From Rugalucina vietnamica (lineage: Eukaryota; Mollusca; Bivalvia; Lucinida; Lucinidae): a stretch of 64,000 nucleotides of DNA. Shown in pieces: positions 12,661-22,510 of the stretch. Position 1 is the stretch's first letter; the number at the start of each line of letters is the position of its first letter. Position numbers and translations under genes: made by a program. Below the pieces are notes generated by a model, which saw only the letters and a list, made by a program, of their open reading frames with translations, had not been told where the DNA came from and ran no database searches. Location of the stretch: NCBI GenBank assembly GCA_964017185.1, contig OZ024876.1:31149778-31213777 (forward strand). Direction: 5' to 3'.

Positions 12661-13437
12661 CAGTGATGTAGATAATTATTTTTCACAATGCGTACTGTAC
12701 GCATCAAAAATAAATGTTCAGTGCGTACCGACAATACAACTGTGTACACGTTTTCTGAGGATTCTTATTTTAACCTCTCATTTAGAATCAAACTTATATA
12801 TAAAGGCACACGTATGGATAAGACCATTCAATCAAGTATAAAAATTGAAGTAAACTGGTTGATAATCTTTTAATTACATGTCATTCTATCATTTAGGCAT
12901 GTTAAACTATACTTTTGTCCCCTGCATAGATAATAAGAGAAACGAATGAGGAAAGCATTAAAGACTGGGATGGCTGTAGAACATGGATACATCAAGTTTT
13001 AAAATTGAAAAAAAATGACCAGAAATCGATGCAAAATGCCTATCCAAAAAACCCAAAGTGACAGACTATCATTAAACTTCGTGAATAAACCTTCGGTAAA
13101 CAATTTGTCTGGCCGAGGTACTGAACGGAGAGACGTATATGGTATAACTACTGAAGATACATAATATATTGCATGATCTGTAATATGGAACGATCAAAAG
13201 CTGCATAAATATTGTAACTACATTTCGATTGTTGACAGAACAGCCAGACAAAACTAGTTGAAAAACTGTCATTTTGTGACAATTTTAAAGGTATTATTAT
13301 CTGAGTACGCATAAAACCGAAAACTGTTAGCGTACCGCCGATTTCTACTGCGTACATGGTACGCACAGGTCTGAATTTTTATGCGTACAGAGCGAAAAAT
13401 CGTGCGTACATACGCAGTACGCATCGTTATCTATTTC
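12661..13437. mobile_element. hAT-like non-autonomous TIR element inserted in satellite B
   Basis: The element breaks a satellite monomer exactly between AAATGCTTATA and CTTATAGCTCAGC. Left end CAGTGATGTAGATAA and reverse-complemented right end CAGCGAAATAGATAA are imperfect TIRs. The flanks share TGCTTATA (8 bp, or CTTATA if the final TG belongs to the element). Subterminal regions are packed with TGCGTAC / GTACGCA motifs. An 8-bp duplication with CAGTG ends fits the hAT superfamily; the 6-bp reading leaves that open. No transposase frame. Confidence 0.75.
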
Positions 13438-14160
13438 GCTGCTTATAGCTCAGCAACCAAAAGCCATAGAGAGCAGACATTGGTATCAAATAATTGCTAC
13501 TACAACATTCTAAAACCACGAAATAAGATATATAAATAATCAGACTTTTGTTTTGTTCGAATATTGATGAAATCTTTATGAATATAATATTTGAGAAAAA
13601 TGACAGCAAATGGAGGGGTTATACCTACAGAAACGTTTATATCTCTGCAACCAAAAGCCATAGAGAGCACAAATTGGTATCAAATGATTGCTATGACAAT
13701 ATTCTATAACCATGTAATATGGTATATAAATAAGCTGACTTCCTTGTTTCTCAATTTTTTAAGAAAACTTAAGATATAGGAGAAAATCACTGGCAAACGA
13801 AGGGGTTATACCAATAAAATTGCCAATATCTCAGTGACCAAAAGCTCTAGAGAGCTGAAATAGGTATCAAATGATTGCTATAATACTGTTCTATAATAGT
13901 GTAATATGACGAATAAATAATCTTACTTTCTTGCTGTTGGATTAATGATGAGAACTTTAAATATGAGATAATACTCTCAGACAAATAGAGGGGGTATACC
14001 AACGGAAACGTAAATATCTCAGCAACCAAAAGCCATAGAGAGCAGAAATTGGTATCAAATGATTGCTATGACAAAATTCTATAACCAAGTAAAAAGGTTA
14101 TAAACAAGCTGACTGTCTTGTGTCTCAAATATTTAAGAAAACTTAAGATATAGGAGAATA
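13438..14160 (+). repeat. Satellite B, second block
   Basis: The marker TCAGCAACC/TCAGTGACC occurs at about 13450, 13643, 13831 and 14020, spacing 188-193 bp. Monomers share CTAGAGAGC, GGTATCAAATGATTGCTATGA and CTGACTTTCTTGT. Open frames here are shadows of the monomer. Confidence 0.93.
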
Positions 14161-15322
14161 AGAGCTGTCGCAGGACAGCGTAGCTCGCCTGACTTGTGCT
14201 TTGCCACTACATCTGTTAAAATCTATGACCCATGACCTTGACCTCAAGGTCATTCAGGTGGGTCCTGATGGTACTGCGTAAAACTTCAGACCAATATCTA
14301 GCAACATGCAAAGTATCAACTCAATCCATCAATATGGTCAAGAGATATAGACTTACAAAAACATTAACCAAAAACTTAAACACAAAATTTCTAAGTCTGT
14401 GACCTTGACCTCAAGGTCATCCAGGGTGGGTCATGATGGTACTGCATAAAACTTCAGACCAACATCTAGCAACATGCAAAGTATCAACTCAATCCATCAA
14501 TACGGTCAAGAGATATAGACTTACAAAAACATTAACCAAAAACTTAAACACAAAATTTCTAAGTCCGTGACCTTGACCTCAAGGTCACCCAGGGTGGGTC
14601 ATGATGGTACTGCGTAAAACTTCAGACCGATATCTAGCAACATGCAAAGTATCAACTCAATCCATCGATATGGTCAAGAGATATAGACTTACAAAAACAT
14701 TAACCAAAAACTTAAACACAAAATTTCTAAGTCTGTGACCTTGGCCTCAAGGTCACCCAGGGTGGGTCATGATGGTACTGCGTAAAACTTCAGACCAATA
14801 TCTAGCAGCATGCAAAGTATCAACTTGATCCATCAACATGGTCAAGAGATATAGACTTTTAAAAAACTTTAACCAAAAACTTAAACACAAAATTTCTAAG
14901 TCTGTGACCTTGACCTCAAGGTCACCCAGGGTGGTTCATGATGGTACTGCGTAAAACTTCAGACCAATATCTAGCAACATGCAAAGTATCAACTTGATCC
15001 ATCAACATGGTTAAGAGATATAGACTTTTAAAAAACTTTAACCAAAAACTGAAACACAAAATTTCTAAGTCTGTGACCTTGACCTCAAGGTCACCCAGGG
15101 TGGGTCATGATGATACTGCGTAAAACTTCAGACCAATATCTAGCAACATGCAAAGTATCAACTTGATCCATCAACATGGTCAAGAGATATAGACTTTTAA
15201 AAAACTTTAACCGAAAGTGTGACGCGGACGCGGACGCACACGTAAACGTAAATGTAAACGTAAACGCGCACGACCGAGGTGACTACAATAGCTCTATGCA
15301 CTTCGTGCAGGCGAGCTAAAAA
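14160..15322. mobile_element. Non-autonomous element with six central 168-bp tandem repeats
   Basis: The insertion splits a satellite B monomer (GATATAGGAGAA before, AATCAGTGGCAAACG after). It starts near AGCTGTCGCAGGACAGC, a small hairpin, followed by TAGCTCGCCTG. It ends with CAGGCGAGCTA, the inverse, preceded by another hairpin, TGCACTTCGTGCA. The core is six near-identical 168-bp units, with the GACCTTG marker at 14234, 14401, 14569, 14737, 14906 and 15075, followed by an ACGTAAACGTAAA/GACGCGGACGC tail. Satellite core plus short inverted ends and hairpins resembles Helitron-like or pearl-type bivalve elements. That family assignment is inference. Confidence 0.85.
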
Positions 15323-16390
15323 TCAGTGGCAAACGAAGGGGGTATACCAATAAAATTGCTAATATCTCAGTGACAAAAAGCTCTAGAGAGCTGAAATAGG
15401 TATCAAATGATTTCTATAATAATGTTCTATAATAGAGTGATAAGACGCATAAATAATCTGACTTTCTTGTTTTTCGAATAGCGATGAGAACTTTAAATAT
15501 TAGATAATAATCTCAGAAAAATAGAGGGGGTATATCAACGAAAACATATATATCTCAGCAACCAAATGTCCTAGAGAGCTTAAATTGGTATCAAAAGATT
15601 GCTATGACAATATTCTGTAATCATGTGATAAGGTAAATAAACAAGCTTACTATCTTAATTCTCAAATATTTAAAGAAACTTAAAGGAGAAAACTCCTTGG
15701 TAAACGAATGGGGTATACCAATAAACCTGCTAATATCTCAGTGACCAAAAGCTCTAGAGAACTGAAGCTGGTATCAAATGATTGCTAGGATAATATTCTA
15801 TAACCATGTTGTGAGACACACAAACATTCTGACTTTCTTGTTTTTTGAATATTGATAAAAACTTTAAATACTAGTGAAAAACCACGGAAAAGTGGATGGG
15901 GTATACCAACAAAATGTTTTATAACTTAGCAACCAAAAGTTCTAGAGAGGTGAAATTGATATCAAATAATTGCTATGATAATGTTCTATAAACATGCAAT
16001 AAGACAAATGAATAGTTTGACTTTCTTGTTGTTTGAATATTGATGAAAACTTAAAATATTTGATAAAAATCACAGAAAAATAGAGGGGGTATACCCATGG
16101 AAACGTTAATATCTCAGCAACCATAAGTCCTAGAGATCTGAAATTGGTATCACATGATTGTTATGACAATAATGTATAAACATGTAATAGTATATATGAC
16201 CAAGCTGACTATCCCCGTTGCAAAACATTAAGAAAACTTAAAATATAAGAGAAAAAAAAACAGACAAATACAGGGGAGTGTATCAATAAAATTGACAATA
16301 TCTCAGCAACCAAAAGCTGCAGATAGCTATGATTGGTATCAAATGATTGCTACGATCATATTCTATACACAATTGATATAAAAAGTACCT
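15323..16390 (+). repeat. Satellite B, third block
   Basis: The marker ATCTCAG-type site occurs at about 15364, 15553, 15738, 15925, 16114 and 16302, spacing 185-189 bp. It continues the array interrupted at 14160. Confidence 0.93.
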
Positions 16391-16429
16391 AAAATAACTT
16401 TATCCCCATCAGAATACCACTGACACTGA

Positions 16430-16690
16430 TGTTTATACAGGCAATTGTAAAAGGGTATGAAAATAAGCATTTTTTGCACTAAAGTGACCTTTGACCTAAA
16501 TTTGCATTACTTTGTTGTAACAATTGTAACTGATTACACCATACAAATGCATTAGATGTAATTTGGGGCTTTTTTTACAAAACAAAATGAAAATGTTTCA
16601 TAAGATACTGCTATAATGTTGAAATACATGTATCTCAAATTTTGCACTTAGTTGACCTTTGACCTATATTTGGGACTCTGGGGCATTTTC
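16430..16690. repeat. Two units 168 bp apart, each with a TGACCTTTGACCT motif
   Basis: TTTTGCACT...TGACCTTTGACCTA occurs at 16485-16497 and 16653-16665, exactly 168 bp apart, with similar left flanks (TTTTGCACTAAAG, TTTTGCACTTAGT). The period equals that of the 14160-15322 core repeat, so this may be a decayed relative. Confidence 0.6.
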
Positions 16691-17750
16691 AGACTTGGCA
16701 TCCACCCTAGCGTGTATTGTTACACATTAAGGTACACATTAGGCATGGATGCCAAAATGTACTCAAAAATGCCAACAGAAAAATATTTGGGGGGCTTGGG
16801 AGGCCAACTATACTGTTAATTCAGAAATGTTCAAGAGAACTTAATTTTCGCTAATTTAATTCTTGAAATGTGTCACCACAGTCACATAAATAAAAGTATA
16901 AAGAGTAACTATACATGTATAAGCTTTGTAGACTGCCCTTCAAGAACAGACTAATGATTCCAAAATAGACAATTTGCAAAATAAAAGTCACACAAAAATT
17001 TTCGAACTTACAGTAACAGCATTAAAACTTCTACAAATATATAATAGTGAAACACGGGTATGCATCTGATCATCAATCTAAGTCGTACACAAAACGCAGG
17101 AGTTCCAGTTACTCCCTGGGCATATTGGAGTCATGACTACTAGCTAATGGCTACAAATGATAAAACAAATGACAGTCTATTTATATTCCAAAGTTCTTGG
17201 CTAGAGGTTCTGTGGAGAGGAAATCTTCACTGATGTGTCTGTTTTCAATGTGGTATCTGGTATGGCTGATATGTCATCAGGAAAACATGTCTGTGCAATA
17301 TGTGACGTTCTCTGAGATTTTCGGTCTTGTGGAGGTACGACGTTGACGTCACAAAAAGTGAACTAAAGATGACGTCACAAAACTGCATGTGACGCTAATT
17401 GGATTTTTGCGCACTCAGTCATTAGTTTCAAAACGCCGCCTTATAAGATAGGTTGGATATTTATAGCAAGACCTTCGCAATTTCCGGTTCAATAATATTT
17501 AGACAACATTCACTGTGTTCAGGACAACAGAACGGGATACTATAACTCTGTGTTGCAAACCATTTTCCAAGGCCAATTAATTTCGTTACCAATTAAGAAC
17601 AATAAGATGCAAACTGTGGGTGGTGCGTGTTTTCTCTATTTATCTTATTAATCGTTAGCGCTATTTATTAAAGCTTTTGGACATGGATTATTAACATAAT
17701 AAATATTGTAAAAAAGTTAAAAACTAAATTTCCGACTTTGACCCCATAAG
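16691..17750. other. Intergenic stretch; two palindromic TGACGTCA sites
   Basis: No supported gene. Two perfect TGACGTCA sites lie at 17344-17351 and 17370-17377. The rest is A+T-rich sequence without a coding frame or repeat that I recognise. Confidence 0.45.
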
Positions 17751-17754
17751 ACCC

Positions 17755-18040
17755 AAAATGTCAGATACTGTCACATATATACCCCCTTAAACCCCACTTT
17801 TATATAGAAAAGCCGGGGTATGCAGCAGCAGGGGTATACCTATTTTTTCTTATTTTTGCTCCAAAACATAGATGGTGGGTACTTGCCGAGGCGGTTCTAA
17901 CAAGTACCCACAATCTACAAATGTATGTTTTGGAGCAAAAATAAGAAAAATATCAATTTTTTTCTTCTGAAAAGTTTCATGTTTTTTACAACTTTAAAAA
18001 TCTCTGTACATGTATATTGCATGGGCATGTTTTCGTAATG
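17755..18040 (-). mobile_element. MITE-A copy, minus orientation
   Basis: In order: CCCACTTTTATATAG, GGGTATACCTATTTTT, CAAAACATAGATGG, the centre GAGGCGGTTCTAAC, ACCCACAATCTAC, GAGCAAAAATAAGAAAAATAT, and the terminus GGGCATGTTTTCGTAATG at 18023-18040. It is nearly full length for the family. Confidence 0.85.
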
Positions 18041-18194
18041 TGGTATGGCGGAACATTCTTTGGATGAGCAAGGAACTCTCTTACACTTCCCTGGGATGAG
18101 TGACTGGATCAAATAGACAAGATCAAATATGCAAGGAATTAATCAGATTAAACCTAAACTTTGATTTGGACTTGATGGAGTGAAGTGTATTGTC

Positions 18195-18425
18195 ATTAAG
18201 ACAGTGCTAAGATAGTGGAGCAGACTGACACAGAGGTAGAGTGTTTGACTCCTGTCCCAGAGTCTGAGGTCCCGGGTTCAATCCTCAGCTGGGGCACCTT
18301 TCGTTGTGGCCTCAAGCAAATCACATTTCCACAGCTCCTGAGGCAATGGTCAGAAGATCATCTCAGAAATTGATGGACTCGTATATAAATATAACGGTAA
18401 AAAAAAAAAATAAATAAATAAAAAT
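18195..18425 (+). mobile_element. tRNA-derived SINE
   Basis: A-box-like CACAGAGGTAGAGTG and B-box CGGGTTCAATCCTC, about 40 bases apart, form a tRNA-like head. A core follows (GGCCTCAAGCAAATCACAT), and the copy ends in an A-rich AAATAAATAAATAAA tail at about 18400-18422. This is a typical SINE layout; it is not a functional tRNA. Confidence 0.85.
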
Positions 18426-18481
18426 GCATTGGTCTACTTATTTATACAATTTAAATATCACTCAGCACTTGTAGCACAATA

Positions 18482-18645
18482 TATGAGCTGCCACATTAGA
18501 AAACCAACAATGTGCATGTGCGAAAACAAAGGCGCAGATCAGCTGCTGTGCAGATTTATAACGCCTTTGTTTTCACTACAGAGATAGCACTAAATCCAGA
18601 ATTTCTTCTGTGATTGTACAGGCTAGTTTTCTCATGCAAAGGCTC
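18482..18645 (+). mobile_element. MITE-B copy, internally deleted
   Basis: It starts ATGAGCTGCCACATTAGAAAACC and has GCGAAAACAAAGGCGCAGATCAGC and the returning arm AACGCCTTTGTTTTC. It ends with TTTTCTCATGCAAAGGCTC. Confidence 0.85.
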
Positions 18646-19556
18646 AAATATTATAAATCAGTATTAGAGAAGATCAAAAGAATGTTATTGTAAGCTAAAG
18701 CAGTATTGTAGTGTATGTCAATAAGAAATGACCAGTGTCTAATGTAGGTCAACATAATTCATGTCAATTTGACATTTGCAGAGTATCAATTATTGCGCTC
18801 CTCATGCAAACAAGACCTGGCTAACAAAGCAAAATGATGAGTGTAACAAAACATACCTGCTGCAAGCTCTGACAGAATAGATCACTTTTTCTGACAGAAA
18901 TCAAATGCGGAGTATTCTAAGTTTGGAAACAACGCATCTCTGTCAACCTGATTTTGTTTTCATCAAAACATACACAAGATCACGTGATTCAATTTGGCAT
19001 ACGGAGCTAATATTTTGAATATTGTCTTCACAAAAATGTAAGTTTTCGAAGGTAATTAAATATAGGTAAATATTGAATAATGGTTCATTTTCATTTTTAT
19101 GCAATTATGGTGCTTTATAATATGACATTTCTGAAATATATAAAATACGAAACTATGTAGTTACGCTAATTAAAAAGATTGGCTGAAAGCAACCAATCAA
19201 AAATTTGGGTCATTGTTCTTTAAACCAATCAGATTTTTACCAATAATCGCGTCATTAATAGAAATGACATTACTTCGCGCCAATTGTCAGCTGATACAAG
19301 TAAAAGCTTTACAAAAATGTTCAAATAATGAATAAAGCATTCAGTCAATTCTTCATTTACGTTCGGGAAACTGAGTGGTCGCCTATTGGGAAATAGCTGC
19401 TCATTCGGCTTACGATATGTTTTCTTAGTATAAGTTTTTCCCCACCTTGAATTTTGGTGTTGGAATTTCTTCATCAGGTAGAAAACATTTCCATGAAAGG
19501 TATACCCGCTTAAATCCCAATTTTTAGAGTACCAGTAATACGTGTAGATGAACTAT
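18646..19556. other. Intergenic stretch with a repeat-Y fragment
   Basis: No gene supported. Positions 19366-19445 (CGGGAAACTGAGTGG, CGCCTATTGGGAAATAGCTG, CTTACGATATGTTTTCT) match a segment of repeat Y at 30940-31015 and, inverted, near 54715-54780. The 81-codon minus frame at 19229-19474 is antisense over that fragment. Confidence 0.5.
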
Positions 19557-20468
19557 CACTGGGTGCTTCCTTGGTCCCGATATAAAAAAGGTTTTGTTTG
19601 ACTTTGTGGTAACGGATTTTGTTCTACTTCTTTAACACAGTAAATCTCCACAAAACAGAGTCAACAATAACAGAAATTGCTTAGTTTTTATCACTTTTTA
19701 ACGAATCAAATTAAAACTTACTACAAGTATAAGCTTTAACAAAAAGCTTGGTCTACGCTTCGCATATATAAACTAGAATGTCAAAGAATCTGACAGTACT
19801 CCCATTTCATCGTGGTGCATTTGACTGAACAGAAATAAAACGCATTCATACCTGACAATCGACCGTCACGATACTGTCGGTTCATTTCATTCCGTTGTGG
19901 CTTGGATAGAATGTAATTGGCTACACGGCAGGTGGGGCGCGGTCAAAGCTTTCATACCTGACCATATAGCGTCACAATATCGTCGGTTCATTTCATTCCG
20001 TTGTTGCTTAGATAGAATGCAATCATGCACCAGTTCCACGAATTTAACAATTTGCCCCATTTTTGGTACTTACTGCACCATTGTTACAAATGTTACCAAC
20101 CAAAGGGAGGTCTGCATGGGTGTTTGGGGGTGTTGACACGGTCCTTGGCGAAACGACCCGGAATCCTACTAACACGATGGTCAAGCCACTAGACTCAAAC
20201 GTGCAGTTGCAGTTGTAGAGAGGTGTATGAGTTGTCTTGTAAGTAGGTCAATCTCAAACCGTAGAGTAGTCTACGCGCTGGCGCGTAGACAATAAAATTG
20301 CATTCAAAGCTCTATATTATGACTTGAAATTATTTCAGTGACCAAATTCTAGGAATTATTGTAGAAAAAAATCTGATACCGAAATCAAACAAAACCAAAT
20401 CCTATCGGGACCTACAGTAAAAGTCAAACAAAACCTTTTTTAAATCGGGACGAAGGAAGCACCCAGTG
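19557..20468. mobile_element. 912-bp TIR element with AACTAT target duplication
   Basis: The ends CACTGGGTGCTTCCTTGGTC and, inverted, GAAGGAAGCACCCAGTG form TIRs of about 49 bp that include AAAGGTTTTGTTTGACTTT. AACTAT sits directly outside both ends (19551-19556, 20469-20474). Internally there is a direct repeat of about 75 bp (19848-19921 and 19953-20027, both with TCGGTTCATTTCATTCCGTT) and a perfect palindrome, GTCTACGCGC-TG-GCGCGTAGAC type, at about 20269-20290. No transposase is present, so it is non-autonomous. Confidence 0.85.
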
Positions 20469-20529
20469 AACTATTGTGGTTACTCTGAATACCTTATGTT
20501 AGAATTAAAGTGACTAGTAGAAAAAAAAA

Positions 20530-20765
20530 TAAGTAAAAAAAGGCGAGTCGAAGACGAGCTGTTTTTACTCTTTTTCTTTCTACGAGGTCTTTAAGTAACT
20601 TGTAGTATGACACAACACAAATCGGCAGATTCCAATATCAAGAAGTTATTGTAAGGTCTCCATACCGCCGATTTGCTTAGTATTAATATGTGGGCCCGCC
20701 TCTTTTGCTATTGACTTGTATTGGATTTAATTTCACAAAAACTTCAAAGGAAAAGCAGAAAGTCA
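20530..20765. repeat. Dispersed repeat (relative at 37730-37930)
   Basis: The two copies share the order CTGTTTTTACT, TTTCTACGAGGT, CTTG-AGTA-GACACAACA, AAAGGAAA, AAAGTC-TA-TACAA. Termini cannot be defined. Confidence 0.6.
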
Positions 20766-20904
20766 TACTACAAACAATTTTAGATTTTTTAAAAAAAGAT
20801 ATACTTGTTGACATACACCAAAATTAAGTAAGTACCAACTTCAGGTATGAATCAAAACGTCTTCTATGAGAATTAAGAATAGTCATTTTTGGCTACAAAT
20901 ACAA

Positions 20905-21135
20905 ATGAGTCGCCTCGTGGGAAACCCAACAATGTGATTTCCGAACAGGTCAGACACATACCGAGCTGTACAAGCACAGAAGATCGATTGTGGCTGGAAA
21001 TTTTGGATTTAGAAAGAGGAGAAATTGTACTATCCGTGTAGCGAAATCAAAGTCGTGATCAGCTTCGCAGTTACTGCGAAGCTGATCTGCGGCTTTGTTT
21101 GCGATTATGCAAATTGTTGGTTTTCTCATGAGTCG
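20905..21135 (+). mobile_element. MITE-B copy, full length
   Basis: It runs from GAGTCGCCTCGTGGGAAACC to TTGTTGGTTTTCTCATGAG. The near-perfect central palindrome is GATCAGCTTCGCAG-TTA-CTGCGAAGCTGATC, with flanking segments TCCGAACAGGTC and GAAATTTTGGATTTAG. Confidence 0.9.
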
Positions 21136-21359
21136 GCTAAAATGTAGAATTGGTTCCTCTGCAAGCATGGTAAGCAGAGTAAACATTCTAAGGAAAGTAG
21201 GATAGGTCACACAGGTCTCTGTAAACAAACGTGTTCTTTTAATTTTAAGACATTTTTGATCTGGCAATGTAGACCAGAGGGTCGAGAAAATGGTATAATT
21301 TAGGTGTACAAATAAAAAACTGATTGAAAATGCAATCAGTTATCATGTTCAGATAATGA

Positions 21360-21533
21360 TTTGAGCCGCGTCACGAGAAAACAAGCATTTTGCATATTTA
21401 AAGCAAAGGCGCAGATCAGCTTTTCTACATCTAAAATTACCAGCATCTAGCCATCTTCTGTGTTTGTACAGCTCGGTTTGTGCCGGGCCTGTTCAAAAAC
21501 CACAGTGTTGGTTTTCTCATGACGCGGCTCATA
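21360..21533 (+). mobile_element. MITE-B copy, internally deleted
   Basis: The ends GAGCCGCGTCACGAGAAAAC and GTTTTCTCATGACGCGGCTC are inverted. One arm of the central palindrome (CAAAGGCGCAGATCAGC) is present. Confidence 0.9.
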
Positions 21534-21899
21534 GATGTCTGTCTCGACCCGGTTGTTCGAAGGTCTGGGGTTTCATTCGTAAGATGATTTCAAAATCTAC
21601 AAACTATTCGAGTTCCACAGCTAACGTATGTAAACTTTAAATTTATTTTTGTGGTTTCAGTCGCTTCATTTGAAATATTAGCAGATCTATGTAGCCAACC
21701 CATTTTCAAAGACGACTTGCGAAAGTCAGCCTTCAGACAGCTTTCGTTCGCCTAATGACGAAGTGGTCATTTTGAAAATAAACTTGAATCTTCATAGCTT
21801 TTGAATGTGTGCATGAATCTTAAAAAAAGTCACGTGCCCACGCGCGCGAGGCACTGATGTACCCGAAGGCAAGTTCCTGTGCATGCACACTAAAACATT

Positions 21900-21998
21900 G
21901 GATTAGATAATACACACAGAAAGCGTTTGCTCCGTTACGACATGACTGGAAAATTGTTAACCGGGACGTAAAGCCATAACAAAACCAAAATTAAAGAC

Positions 21999-22027
<29 letters not shown>
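21900..22027 (+). mobile_element. SINE 3' end with A-tail
   Basis: TTGCTCCGTTACGACATGAC, TGGAAAATTGTTAACC and GGGACGTAAAGCC match the 3' portion of the SINE at 44286. A run of about 29 A follows (21999-22027). Confidence 0.7.
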
Positions 22028-22030
<3 letters not shown>

Positions 22031-22144
22031 GAACGGTCAAGCTCAGTCATAATGAGTCTGGTAATCAGTTATGGTGAATGTCCAGGAAATGCAATAAGAA
22101 AACACCACAGACTGAGACGGCGGTGAAGTTAGCATCAGACTGAG

Positions 22145-22290
22145 AACTAATTTAAGCCTTTGCATAAGAAAATTGCGACACAAACCGGCCTGTACGCTCA
22201 AAGAAGAAAGTTAGAAGCTTGGACTTTTAAATTGTACCACATGTATCCGTGTAGCGAAAACAAAGGCGCAGGTCACTGAGATGTGCACTT
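22145..22290 (-). mobile_element. MITE-B fragment
   Basis: GACACAAACCGGCCTGTAC, GTTAGAAGCTTGGAC, ATCCGTGTAGCGAAAACAAA and GGCGCAGGTCA follow family order; the second half is missing. Confidence 0.75.
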
Positions 22291-22299
22291 GTTACCCAT

Positions 22300-22437
22300 T
22301 TAATAATATAGGAACAAGCCAAGTTCTGCTTGCGGGTGTGTCGGGTGTTTTTCTCGGGGTTCTCCCGTTTTCGCCCCACCTACTGATTGGTCCGTCTCAT
22401 ATGAGCTGAAATAATCTTGAAAGGGACGTAAAACTGA

Positions 22438-22497
<60 letters not shown>
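22300..22497 (+). mobile_element. SINE-like 3' part ending in (AAT)n
   Basis: AAAGGGACGTAAAACTGAATT precedes about 19 AAT units at 22440-22497. This is a common 3' end layout of mollusc SINEs; the tRNA-like head is not visible. Confidence 0.6.
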
Positions 22498-22498
<1 letters not shown>

Positions 22499-22510
22499 TA
22501 GGAAATGTAT

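Noticed and set aside
14160-15322. Possible CRISPR-like array
   Set aside because: Units are 168 bp and contiguous without unique spacers; the context is eukaryotic satellite.
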